Positions 42,141 to 49,920 of a stretch of DNA of 64,000 bases are shown piece by piece. The stretch lies in NCBI RefSeq assembly GCF_003149245.1, contig NZ_QGDL01000002.1:186001-250000 (forward strand). Direction: 5' to 3'. Source of the stretch: Faecalicatena orotica. GTDB lineage: Bacteria; Bacillota; Clostridia; Lachnospirales; Lachnospiraceae. A program made the translations under genes and the position numbers. Position 1 is the first letter of the stretch. Every line of letters begins with the position of its first letter. The notes under the pieces were generated by a model. That model saw nothing but the letters and a program-made list of their open reading frames with translations, ran no database searches and was not told where the DNA came from.

Positions 42141-42182
42141 AAGTACAAAACAAGTACAGTTAGTAAGTACATTTTAAGTACA
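42141..42182. repeat. Four direct repeats of AAGTACA upstream of the ribbon-helix-helix gene
   Basis: AAGTACA at 42141, 42152, 42165 and 42176 (start spacing 11, 13, 11), plus AAGTACG at 42203. About one helical turn apart, so one face of DNA is presented; ribbon-helix-helix repressors bind arrays like this. On the minus strand the unit reads TGTACTT. Confidence 0.7.
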
Positions 42183-42238
42183 CGGGGCAAAGTAATGTAT
42201 GGAAGTACGAAGATAAAAAAGCTATTTCGCTATGTTTA

Positions 42239-42376
42239 GTGGACTTTCAGACATTGGAGATTTACTCATTACAGGACTGGTATCTGGCATGTTCTACAAG
42301 AGATTATTGGGTTGAAATGGACATTGAAGGAGAAAAGGTTGGCGTTAATGCGTTTTACCTTCCGACAAGGGATTAG
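42239..42376 (+). pseudogene. Possible gene remnant
   Basis: An open stretch (GTG at 42239 to TAG at 42376) reading LEIYSLQDWYLACSTRDYWV and then GEKVGVNAFYLPTRD. It has normal amino-acid composition, but no ribosome site or ATG, so it may be the end of a decayed gene. The 686-base gap 42118-42803 otherwise holds the heptamer array, an AGAAGTAG/CTACTTCT inverted repeat at 42512-42533, and no other gene I can support. Confidence 0.25.
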
Positions 42377-42803
42377 AGTTGTATGACACTTTGTTTGGGA
42401 TTTATTTCATAAGACTCATTGATGCTTAGGAAACATGAACTTTACAGATGAATTATCCAGTAGTATTATAAACATAAATTAAGAAAACATCCATACCAAA
42501 GTAAATGCTCCAGAAGTAGTATTATCTACTTCTCAAGGCAATTCGCCCATACCATTGATAGACGGGGTATTATTTTTTTCTCTTAATCTTCCAAATGCTT
42601 CCCCTTCCTATCTATTCCATCAATACGGATAAAGGGATTCAGGAGTATTCTTCTCTGTCATAGGTACTTTCCATCTGGATGTTCTAGCATACAGGGGAGT
42701 AGTGTTCCATTAAAATTCAAATCTTTTCCCTCCCCGGCAGAATTCCAGTATAATTGGATGGTTTTTTGGTGTATCTATCATATTTGAAACTAGGAGGTCT
42801 TTT

Positions 42804-43178
42804 ATGAAACGTGAATTAGGAATTGCAAGATGTGGGCTTGCGTGCTGTTTGTGTTCTGAAAACACAAGCTGTCAGGGGTGTAATTCAGGAAAATGTCCGG
42901 GTAAAGAATGGTGCGAAAATAGGAAATGCTCAATAGAAAAACATAACTCCCACTGTTATAGTTGTAGAGAAGATTGTAGGAAAGGTCTGCTGTCAAAAAT
43001 AAAGCCGTATGGTTTTACTCTATTTGTTAAAAGATATGGAGAAGAAATGCTGCTAGATTGTTTGGAACATAACGAGAAAAATGGCGTTGTATATCATCGT
43101 GATGGTATTGTTGGGGATTATGATGAATTTGACGATGTTGAAAAATTAATTGCGTTTATTAAAGAGGGAAAGTGTTAA
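42804..43178 (+). CDS. DUF3795 cysteine-rich protein
   Basis: A 124-residue protein with about 14 cysteines, most in the first 60 residues: RCGLACCLCSENTSCQGCNS, CPGKEWCENRKCS and HCYSCREDCRKG. This is the pattern of DUF3795 proteins, which probably bind zinc or an iron-sulfur cluster; no function is established. The C-terminal half (FTLFVKRYGEEMLLDCLEHN) is helical. Strong ribosome site AGGAGG. The Nudix gene follows after 24 bases, likely in the same transcript. Confidence 0.75.
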   Translation: MKRELGIARCGLACCLCSENTSCQGCNSGKCPGKEWCENRKCSIEKHNSHCYSCREDCRKGLLSKIKPYGFTLFVKRYGEEMLLDCLEHNEKNGVVYHRDGIVGDYDEFDDVEKLIAFIKEGKC

Positions 43179-43202
43179 TTTGCATATCAGAGGAGTTAGC
43201 AA

Positions 43203-43634
43203 ATGGTTGAAGTAAAGTTTTATGATAACATTGCAGACGAACTGCTAAAATTTGCAGTTATCATTACAAAACATAATGGGAAATGGGTTTTTTGTAAGCA
43301 CAAAGAACGAGAAACATATGAAGTACCCGGCGGACACAGAGAAGATGGTGAAACAATTCTGGAAGCCGCGGAGCGAGAGTTGAAGGAGGAGACCGGTGCC
43401 ATTGATTATGTAATCAAACAGGTATGCATATATTCCGTTAAAAAAACGGGAATTAACGAAACTGTCAATGAAGAATCGTTTGGTATGTTGTTTTTTGCGG
43501 AAGTTTATTCTTTCGGGGATATACACAGTGAAATTGAAAACATTATAATTTGTGATAACCTGATTGACAACTGGACATACCCACAGATTCAGCCAAAACT
43601 ACTGCAGGAGGCAGAAAGACGCAAATTTATATAA
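43203..43634 (+). CDS. NUDIX hydrolase
   Basis: A 143-residue cytosolic phosphohydrolase. The Nudix box GX5EX7REUXEEXGU is intact: GGHREDGETILEAAERELKE and then ETGA (residues about 44-67), the site that binds Mg2+ and cleaves nucleoside-diphosphate-linked compounds. FAVIITKHNGKWVFCKHKER precedes it, as in MutT-like members. The substrate cannot be read. It is preceded by a DUF3795 gene and followed by a terminator at 43733. Confidence 0.9.
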   Translation: MVEVKFYDNIADELLKFAVIITKHNGKWVFCKHKERETYEVPGGHREDGETILEAAERELKEETGAIDYVIKQVCIYSVKKTGINETVNEESFGMLFFAEVYSFGDIHSEIENIIICDNLIDNWTYPQIQPKLLQEAERRKFI

Positions 43635-43732
43635 CTTGAGTTTATCAAGATGTTATGTTTTAGATACCTTGAAATCTTATTGTTAATAAATTTCTGATTC
43701 TGCTTTCATTTGTCAGAAGCCTGAAAAGATAA

Positions 43733-43771
43733 GGACAGTTCAGAATATAATTGCTGAGCTGTTCTTTTTTT
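43733..43771 (+). terminator. Rho-independent terminator after the Nudix gene
   Basis: GGACAGTTCAG (43733-43743) pairs with CTGAGCTGTTC (43754-43764) with two G-T wobbles, then seven or more T. Confidence 0.8.
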
Positions 43772-43893
43772 AGGAACAGCGGTTGTATTCATACATTTCC
43801 CAATTCAGGGATTTCCTTATACCCCCATATAAAGTATAATAAACATTAATACCAAACAATTTACGCTGCGAGTAAGTACTAGGAGGCATTCCC

Positions 43894-43971
43894 ATGAATG
43901 ACCAAGATCTCAAAATAAAAGTCCAGTCCTCCCTAAACCACCACGGCGGATATTTGTTGAACACACTCTAA
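43894..43971 (+). other. Short reading frame with a strong ribosome site
   Basis: ATG at 43894 follows AGGAGG at the right distance and opens 25 codons (MNDQDLKIKVQSSLNHHGGY, LLNTL). It may be the start of a truncated gene or a leader peptide of the HNH operon 50 bases further on. The 387-base gap 43635-44021 holds only this and the terminator. Confidence 0.3.
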
Positions 43972-44021
43972 TCTATAAACCAGAGTTCCTTATATAAAAG
44001 AAGCTTAGAAAGAGGCAAGGC

Positions 44022-45140
44022 ATGACTGAAATACAATACTCCCTCCCACAGGATGACAATCTTGAAATCTCATATTTGTCGCATTTATTCGACAACATGA
44101 GTGAATGTTATAAACTTTTCTGGTTTCAGGCCATAGTGCGTCTTGTGAGTCAGGATAAAACAGTCATTAGTTATGATGAGTTAGTCAATGAAATGATTGC
44201 AGACGCATGGTACATGGTTTCAGAATATCGTCTGAATCTTGGTCCGGCCGATACGTTGGAATCCCTTGTACACTATATATACCAAAGCAGCGGGATGAAA
44301 ACAAATGAGAAGAAGGAAAATATTCTTGCTTATCTAAAAAATAGTAATGATTCGGAATTAAAAAAGCGAAAGCGTACTTTGACTTACAATGTCCCGTACC
44401 GTCTTCAGGCTCCGTTCATGAAGTATCTGAAAGGGAACGGGTGGAAAGTTTCTGAGAAAAAGGTTGCGGAGAAGATTAATAAGGAAAGTCGTCTGATCTA
44501 TTATTTTGTAAGATTATCGGGTCTGGATTCACAGATAGAAATTACTCCGCAGTGGAAGCCCTATATTATAAAAAATCAGGAGATCCTGCAGGGATGGCTT
44601 CAGTATAACATGATTACATACCTCCAGAGGAGAAATCCAAATATCCCCGGAATTGTAAACAAGCTCAATCCACCGCAGGAGCGGAAGCTTGCGCGGGTAA
44701 ATAAGTACTGGAGACTGATATGCGAAACAGCTCCGATCAGGGATATTTATACGGGTAGGGAACTGGAACCGAAAGACATTTCTATCGACCATTTTGTACC
44801 CTGGTCTTATGTGACCCATGATGAATTGTGGAATTTGAATCCAACTACAAAAAGTGCAAACAGCAGCAAGAGCAACCATTTACCGGTATGGGATATTTAT
44901 TTCCCAAAACTATGTGAAATCGAATACCGGGCATACCAGACGACGTGGGCACATGGGAGAATCCTTGATGAATTTGAACGCTGCCGCAAAGAACACGTTA
45001 ACAGCGACGAGGCATGGATGCAGTTATACCGGGAAGGTCTGACAAAAGAAGAGTACTACCGCAATCTAGAGGGGATACTTCTACCGGTTTACCAGTCTGC
45101 ACACAACATGGGCTTTAAGGAATGGGAATATGGAAGATAA
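44022..45140 (+). CDS. HNH endonuclease-domain protein
   Basis: A 372-residue protein. The HNH motif is in IDHFVPWSYVTHDELWNLNP (about residues 256-275), then SSKSNHLP supplies the last histidine, in the form shared with HNH modules of defence nucleases. The N-terminal 230 residues are helical, beginning with ISYLSHLFDNMSECYKLFW, without a domain I can name. The stop overlaps the methyltransferase start by 11 bases, so the two are co-translated. Nuclease/methyltransferase pairs of this sort suggest restriction or another phage-defence activity; DNA specificity is not visible. AGAAAGAGGCAAGGC is the ribosome site. Confidence 0.75.
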   Translation: MTEIQYSLPQDDNLEISYLSHLFDNMSECYKLFWFQAIVRLVSQDKTVISYDELVNEMIADAWYMVSEYRLNLGPADTLESLVHYIYQSSGMKTNEKKENILAYLKNSNDSELKKRKRTLTYNVPYRLQAPFMKYLKGNGWKVSEKKVAEKINKESRLIYYFVRLSGLDSQIEITPQWKPYIIKNQEILQGWLQYNMITYLQRRNPNIPGIVNKLNPPQERKLARVNKYWRLICETAPIRDIYTGRELEPKDISIDHFVPWSYVTHDELWNLNPTTKSANSSKSNHLPVWDIYFPKLCEIEYRAYQTTWAHGRILDEFERCRKEHVNSDEAWMQLYREGLTKEEYYRNLEGILLPVYQSAHNMGFKEWEYGR

Positions 45141-45720
45141 GACATTAGAATATTATGAGAAATATGCGGAAGATTTTTATCGCGGCACAGTATATGCAGA
45201 TGTTACGCAACTGTATCAAATGTTTCTGGACAGGCTGCCTTTAAAGGCAAGGATACTGGATCTCGGCTGCGGAAGTGGGAGAGACAGTAAGTATTTTAAA
45301 GAGCTGGGCTATGAAGTAACGGCAATCGACGGATCGCCGGAACTTTGCAGACTGGCATCATTAAATATAGGGCAGCAGGTGATTTGTACTCGTTTTACAG
45401 AAATTAACTATCAAAATGCTTTTGACGGCATATGGGCATGTGCCTCGCTTTTGCACGTCCCGGCGGGGGAAATAAATGCTGTTTTGGAAAAAATTAATAA
45501 GGCATTGGTACCGAAGGGAATCTTATATGCTTCTTTCAAGTATGGAAACGGTGAACGAACTAAAGACGGGCGTTATTTTAATGACTGCACGGAGGAAAAG
45601 GCAGCGGCATTATTGGCTGATTCAGGAGGCTGGAGCAGCTGGAGTTATTATATTACGAAAGATGTACGTACCGGACGTGGGGAAGAGGTATGGCTGAATA
45701 TTATAGCCGTAAAAGAATAA
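45130..45720 (+). CDS. Class I SAM-dependent methyltransferase
   Basis: A 196-residue methyltransferase. Motif I is ILDLGCGSGRDSKYF (about residues 41-55), motif II VTAIDGSPELC, and motif IV-like AFDGIWACASLLHVP near residue 100. It is the Tehb-like small-molecule type rather than a DNA methylase: no NPPY or PC motif is visible. Related genes are often attached to helicase or HNH modules in defence clusters. It overlaps the HNH gene. I cannot say which substrate it has. Confidence 0.82.
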   Translation: MEDKTLEYYEKYAEDFYRGTVYADVTQLYQMFLDRLPLKARILDLGCGSGRDSKYFKELGYEVTAIDGSPELCRLASLNIGQQVICTRFTEINYQNAFDGIWACASLLHVPAGEINAVLEKINKALVPKGILYASFKYGNGERTKDGRYFNDCTEEKAAALLADSGGWSSWSYYITKDVRTGRGEEVWLNIIAVKE

Positions 45721-45739
45721 GCCGGAAGTATGTGACTTT

Positions 45740-45904
45740 ATGTCTAACAGAGAGAAACCGATGGGTGATATCCACAGATGTAACCGATGTCGAAAAGGTT
45801 ATATGATTGTTAAACCAAATCGAAAAACAGGGCAGTATTTCTTCGGTTGTACAAACTATGATACAGAAGGAATACGATGCAAAAATTCAGAAACTATCGG
45901 GTAG
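45740..45904 (+). CDS. Topoisomerase-type zinc-ribbon fragment
   Basis: A 54-codon frame, with CNRCRKGYMIVKPNRKTGQY, then FFGCTNYDTEGIRC. This Cx2C...FFGC.NY...C pattern is the C-terminal zinc finger found on topoisomerase I and on several helicases. As no larger protein precedes it, it is either a stand-alone ribbon or the tail of a helicase deleted here. It lies directly downstream of the methyltransferase and before a hairpin. Confidence 0.5.
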   Translation: MSNREKPMGDIHRCNRCRKGYMIVKPNRKTGQYFFGCTNYDTEGIRCKNSETIG

Positions 45905-45907
45905 AAA

Positions 45908-45940
45908 GGAAGCTGCTTTGGCAATGTCCAAGCAGCTTCC
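45908..45940. terminator. Shared stem-loop between convergent HNH-operon and hydrogenase genes
   Basis: GGAAGCTGCTT (45908-45918) pairs perfectly with AAGCAGCTTCC (45930-45940). Short T stretches lie on both sides (CTTTT on plus, TTTC on minus), so it can stop both directions, though weakly. Confidence 0.65.
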
Positions 45941-45948
45941 TCCAGCTT

Positions 45949-47670
45949 TTAGTGCTCCGTATGCAGCAGCATATGTGCCCTGTGTGACAGTGGTTTATCG
46001 AAGAATTCCTCATATATCACCGCGATATCTTCATTTTCATGAGAAAATCTCACCTCTGCATCGCTGTCCAGCCCATAGAGTTTCTTCCCTCTTTCGTGCG
46101 CCAGTTCTTCGCCATCGTGGATTGGCTGTCCGCCGCCGCCCACGCAGCCGCCGGGGCAGGCCATGACTTCTACGAAATCGTACTGGACCTCGCCTCTCTG
46201 CATTCGTTCTAACAGGTTCCTTGTATTTCCAAGTCCGCTGACTGCAGCGATTCGGAGTGTTGTTCCGTTTATTGTGAAATCGGCCTCCTGTACGCCGGAA
46301 TTTGCATCAAATCCTTTGCTTCTTACCGGTTTGAAGATATCAGCATGTGGATTCTCTCCTGTCAGGGTATGGTAAGCGGTACGAAGTGCCGCCTCCATGA
46401 CGCCTCCGGTTACCCCAAAGATCAGTCCCGCGCCGGAGCCGCTTTGCATAGGCCGGTCGCTTTCAATATCCTGTAAGGTGTCGGGGCAGATATGTGCAGA
46501 ACGGATCATCTTAACAAGCTCTCTTGTGGTAATTACCGCATCAATATCATGTCCCGCGTATTCCCCGTAAAAAAGTTCTTTCTCGCGTTCCCCTTTTTTG
46601 GCAACACACGGCATGACGGATACGGTATAAATGTCATCGGGAGAAACGCCTATTTTCTCCGCAAAATACGTTTTCATGACGGCACCGAACATTTGCTGCG
46701 GGGATTTTGCCGTAGACAGCTGCCTTACCAGATGCGGGTACTGGGATTTTACAAACCGCACCCATCCCGGGCAGCAGGACGTAAACATAGGCCTGCTTTT
46801 CAGCTCCCCGTTCGTAAACCTGCTGATGAATTCCCCCGCCTCCTCCATGATGGTCAAATCGGCCGAAAATGCGGTATCAAAAACATAGTCCACGCCCATC
46901 CGCTTCAGGGAATCCATGATTTTGCCAACAGTTGCATCCTCAGGCTCCATTTCCAGTTCTTCACCCCATGCCGCACGCACGGCCGGAGCTACCTGCGCGA
47001 CTACGATCTTTTTCTGATCCGCGATGGCTTCCCAGACTTTCTCTGTATCATCCCGTTCTCTTAAGGCACCTACCGGACAATGGGTAATACACTGGCCGCA
47101 CAGGGAACAGTCTGCATCTTCAATACGTCTGTGTCCGGTTACACCGATGGTTGTCCTGGAACCCGTGCCTTCCACATGCCAGATTCCCAGCCCCTGTACT
47201 TTTTCACATATCTGCACGCACCGCATACATTTGATGCACTTGGCAGAATTCCGGATCAGAGGAAACTTCTGGTTCCACGGTCTTTTATCGATTTCTATTT
47301 TGAAGGGAATGTCAATGATGTTTAAATCATTGGCGATTTTCTGGAGGCTGCAGTTTCCGCTGCGTGCACATGTCACGCACTGGCAGTCGTGCTGGGACAG
47401 GATAAGCTGTACATTTCTTCTGCGGTCCATTCGTACCTTCGGGCTGTTTGTATAGATGACCATCCCTTCTTCTGCCACATTATTGCAGGAAGTAATCAGC
47501 CGGTCAGAGCCTTCTAACTCAACCACACAGACACGGCATGCCGCGATCTCATTGATCCCTTTCAGGTAGCAGAGTTTGGGGATCGGTATACCATTCTGGC
47601 GGGCAGCCTCCATGATAGTAGTATTTTCTTCTGCCTGTATTTTTTGATTGTCTATCATAAACGTTACCAT
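45949..47670 (-). CDS. [FeFe]-hydrogenase (ferredoxin-domain-bearing HydA)
   Basis: A 573-residue cytosolic hydrogenase. Modules in order: a [2Fe-2S] ferredoxin domain (about 1-75, with AACRVCVVELEG), a His-Cys3 cluster region (HDCQCVTCARSGNCSLQ), two [4Fe-4S] sites (CIKCMRCVQICE and CSLCGQCITHCPVG), and the H-cluster domain with all three motifs: TSCCPGW, MPCVAKKGE and MACPGGCVGGGGQP. The small-subunit region ends the protein (DIAVIYEEFF). It interconverts H2 with protons and electrons. The upstream gene overlaps by seven bases and encodes a GltD-like flavoprotein, so electrons are probably exchanged with NAD(P)H. This suits group A2 (GltD-linked) in genetic context, by inference. Confidence 0.93.
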   Translation of the reverse strand: MVTFMIDNQKIQAEENTTIMEAARQNGIPIPKLCYLKGINEIAACRVCVVELEGSDRLITSCNNVAEEGMVIYTNSPKVRMDRRRNVQLILSQHDCQCVTCARSGNCSLQKIANDLNIIDIPFKIEIDKRPWNQKFPLIRNSAKCIKCMRCVQICEKVQGLGIWHVEGTGSRTTIGVTGHRRIEDADCSLCGQCITHCPVGALRERDDTEKVWEAIADQKKIVVAQVAPAVRAAWGEELEMEPEDATVGKIMDSLKRMGVDYVFDTAFSADLTIMEEAGEFISRFTNGELKSRPMFTSCCPGWVRFVKSQYPHLVRQLSTAKSPQQMFGAVMKTYFAEKIGVSPDDIYTVSVMPCVAKKGEREKELFYGEYAGHDIDAVITTRELVKMIRSAHICPDTLQDIESDRPMQSGSGAGLIFGVTGGVMEAALRTAYHTLTGENPHADIFKPVRSKGFDANSGVQEADFTINGTTLRIAAVSGLGNTRNLLERMQRGEVQYDFVEVMACPGGCVGGGGQPIHDGEELAHERGKKLYGLDSDAEVRFSHENEDIAVIYEEFFDKPLSHRAHMLLHTEH

Positions 47671-49496
47671 AATCGTTCCCGACCTCCTTTAAATATTCCG
47701 TAACCAAAATGATCGCACCGCAGACATCTGGATGCCTCCTGTCTTGCCTCATTTTCCGTCATGCAGTTTTCCACACCGTCAAAATCGAGGACCCTCTCGC
47801 ATGCCTCACGCTCGGTTAAGTTGATTCTTCCGCACGGAGTGCGTTCAAACAGATTGGCCTCCGGTATTTCCACGTCACAGGATATTTCATGACGGTATCC
47901 GAGGTACTCGTCTATGTTGGCAGCTACAACCTTGGCCGCGGCTATCGCTTTTATGACAGAGGCCGGACCACTTGCACAGTCGCCTCCTGCAAATACTCCC
48001 GGGATATTTTCAAAAGTACCGGAACTTTCGGTTACAATTTTACCTCTTACGACCGGTATGCCGGCCTCTTCAAAATGTGCCGTCTCAATGTTCTGCCCGA
48101 TTGCAACAATCAATACATCACATGGTATGTAAATGTCCTCTTCCCCGGTAGGTCTGATACTGGCACGCCCGTCCCGGATGGTGCTGATCATCTGGGGCGT
48201 GACAGAGATTCCCCTGACATGTCCGTTTTCATCCACATCAATGGCTGACGGAGCCTTTAATGTCTGTAATTCGATTCCCTCGGCAACGGCCCCGTCGATC
48301 TCACCCGGAAGGGCTGTCATATCAGCCACCCTGCGCCGGTATACAATGCTTACCTTCTCGGCACCAAGCCGTTTAGCGGTCCGCACGGCATCCATAGATA
48401 CATTGCCGCCCCCGATAACCGCAACATGCTTGCCAGACAAATCCATGATCTCATTCCTGCCTACGTTGCGCAGGAACTGCACAGCTGACAGGACGCCGTC
48501 GGCATCTTCTCCGGGGAGTCCCAGTTTCTTGTCCGTGCTGGCCCCGATCGTAATCAGCACGGCGTCGTACTGTTTCCTTAGCTCCTGGATGGTGATATCC
48601 TGACCGATCTTCAGGCCGTGTTTTACTTCTACGCCCGTCTTTAAAATGCTGTTGATGTCCTCCTCTAAACGTTCCTTTGGAAGCCTGTAGTTCGGAATTC
48701 CGTAGCGCAGCATTCCTCCGAGTTTCGGAAGCATCTCATACACGGTCGTCTGGTGCCCCATGAGCTGTAAATAATAAGCCGCACTTAAACCGCCCGGTCC
48801 TCCGCCGAGAACTGCTACACGTTTCCCAGTGCTGGGCGCGCACTCCGGCGGGTTAACCTCTCCGGCAAAATCAGCGGCCGCCCGTTTCAGCCCCCGGATA
48901 TTGATAGAATCATCCATCATGTTCCTTCTGCACCGCGCCTCACAAGGATGCTCGCAGATAAACCCGCATGTGGTCGGAAAAGGATTGTCTTTTCGGATCA
49001 GGCGGATTGCATCGGCATATCTTCCCTCCAGAATGAGGGCCACATATCCCGGGATATCTACCCGGGCAGGGCATAGTGAAACACACGGTACAGCCTGATG
49101 GAAGGTGCAGGTGCACCGCCCGTTCTGGATGTGTTCTATATAATCATCCCGGTATCCGATCAGCCCTTTATAAACCATCCTTGCGGCTTCATAGCCAATC
49201 GCACAGTCCGCAGAGTCCATGATGGACAAAGCAGTTTCTTCCATAATATCTAAAGTTTCCATAGTCGCATTTCCATCAAGGACATCCTTGATAAAATGAT
49301 TCAGCTGCCCGAGCCCGATCCGGCATGGCACACATTTCCCGCAAGTCTGCGCATGACATAATTCTAAAAACGCGCGTGACATATCCACAGGACATAATCC
49401 CGGAGGGCTGGACTCAATTCTCCGCTCCAGATCTTTATAGAGCCCTTCCATGACGATCCGGGCCCTGTTTGGCGAAGCAATTTCTAATCTGCTCAT
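47664..49496 (-). CDS. NuoF 4Fe-4S domain/GltD-like flavoprotein, hydrogenase partner
   Basis: A 610-residue protein. The first 100 residues match only the iron-sulfur end of NuoF (CHAQTCGKCVPCRIG, DCAIGYEAA), lacking the FMN/NADH domain. A GltD-like region follows: Fe-S ligands in CVSLCPARVDIPGY, CGFICEHPCEARCRR, an FAD site VAVLGGGPGGLSAAYYL (about residue 230), and an NADPH-type Rossmann site VAVIGGGNVSMDA. The ending GDCASGPASVIKAIAAAK is also GltD-like, followed by CLRCDHFG. It most likely links hydrogenase electrons with pyridine nucleotide. The stop overlaps the hydrogenase start, so a 1:1 complex is likely. Confidence 0.88.
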   Translation of the reverse strand: MSRLEIASPNRARIVMEGLYKDLERRIESSPPGLCPVDMSRAFLELCHAQTCGKCVPCRIGLGQLNHFIKDVLDGNATMETLDIMEETALSIMDSADCAIGYEAARMVYKGLIGYRDDYIEHIQNGRCTCTFHQAVPCVSLCPARVDIPGYVALILEGRYADAIRLIRKDNPFPTTCGFICEHPCEARCRRNMMDDSINIRGLKRAAADFAGEVNPPECAPSTGKRVAVLGGGPGGLSAAYYLQLMGHQTTVYEMLPKLGGMLRYGIPNYRLPKERLEEDINSILKTGVEVKHGLKIGQDITIQELRKQYDAVLITIGASTDKKLGLPGEDADGVLSAVQFLRNVGRNEIMDLSGKHVAVIGGGNVSMDAVRTAKRLGAEKVSIVYRRRVADMTALPGEIDGAVAEGIELQTLKAPSAIDVDENGHVRGISVTPQMISTIRDGRASIRPTGEEDIYIPCDVLIVAIGQNIETAHFEEAGIPVVRGKIVTESSGTFENIPGVFAGGDCASGPASVIKAIAAAKVVAANIDEYLGYRHEISCDVEIPEANLFERTPCGRINLTEREACERVLDFDGVENCMTENEARQEASRCLRCDHFGYGIFKGGRERLW

Positions 49497-49732
49497 TGAT
49501 TTAATCCCCTTTTTACATAATGCTATTCTGCTTTACCCCGCAGTGTTTCATATTATATCATCGAACAGGGCGGGTTGTAATTACCTGGGACATAAGTAGT
49601 TTATTTAACATGGTTGACAGAAAATTGACAGGGGAATCAGGCAGGAATGCCCGGTTATTTCAGGGGAAATTCGCATCTTTTTGTATAATTTCGAAAATTA
49701 TGATGTCAAGTGTTGTTTGTCACACTATAGTT

Positions 49733-49762
49733 ACAGTTCATTTTTTTCTTAATACCGTTTGT
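49733..49762 (+). promoter_or_regulatory. LytTR response-regulator binding site (two direct repeats)
   Basis: ACAGTTCAT (49733-49741) and ACCGTTTGT (49754-49762) each match the LytTR consensus [TA][AC][CA]GTTN[AG][TG] at every position, with the standard 12-bp spacer. It lies 30 bp upstream of the -35 for the following operon, an activating position. The 424-base gap 49497-49920 otherwise contains the promoter and one dispersed hairpin. Confidence 0.8.
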
Positions 49763-49792
49763 CATATATAAAAAGCGTTATACCCCAAATTA

Positions 49793-49821
49793 TTGTAAAC
49801 ATATCCCCCAGATTCTACAAT
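49793..49821 (+). promoter_or_regulatory. Promoter of the lipoprotein/membrane protein/GH3 operon
   Basis: TTGTAA (49793-49798), 17-base spacer, TACAAT (49816-49821), downstream of the LytTR box. The start of transcription would be near 49828, leaving a leader of about 90 bases that holds the dispersed repeat at 49858. Confidence 0.65.
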
Positions 49822-49857
49822 AGAAAGCAGGTAGAAGAACGTTCGGATATCAATTAA

Positions 49858-49885
49858 TTACTGTTTGCAGGCCAGTGGGCAGTAA
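49858..49885. repeat. Dispersed stem-loop repeat, copy 5 (degenerate)
   Basis: TTACTGTTT pairs with GGGCAGTAA through three G-U wobbles; the loop is 10 bases. It is the most diverged family member and lies in the leader of the GH3 operon. Confidence 0.5.
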
Positions 49886-49920
49886 CATCATATGAAAGAG
49901 GTATTGAGAAGGAGGAACTT

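Noticed and set aside
42141-42209. CRISPR-like repeat array
   Set aside because: The repeats are 7 bases with 4-6-base gaps, so no spacers and no cas genes; an operator array fits better.
43770-43964. 64-codon minus-strand frame in the gap before the HNH gene
   Set aside because: No ribosome site and no family; the plus-strand AGGAGG-ATG at 43894 in the same place is more convincing.
45807-46166. 119-codon plus-strand frame at the hydrogenase 3' end
   Set aside because: It crosses the zinc-ribbon gene in another frame and the convergent hairpin, then runs antisense to the hydrogenase.
46492-47064. 190-codon plus-strand frame within the hydrogenase gene
   Set aside because: The opposite strand encodes intact H-cluster motifs; this frame has no ribosome site.
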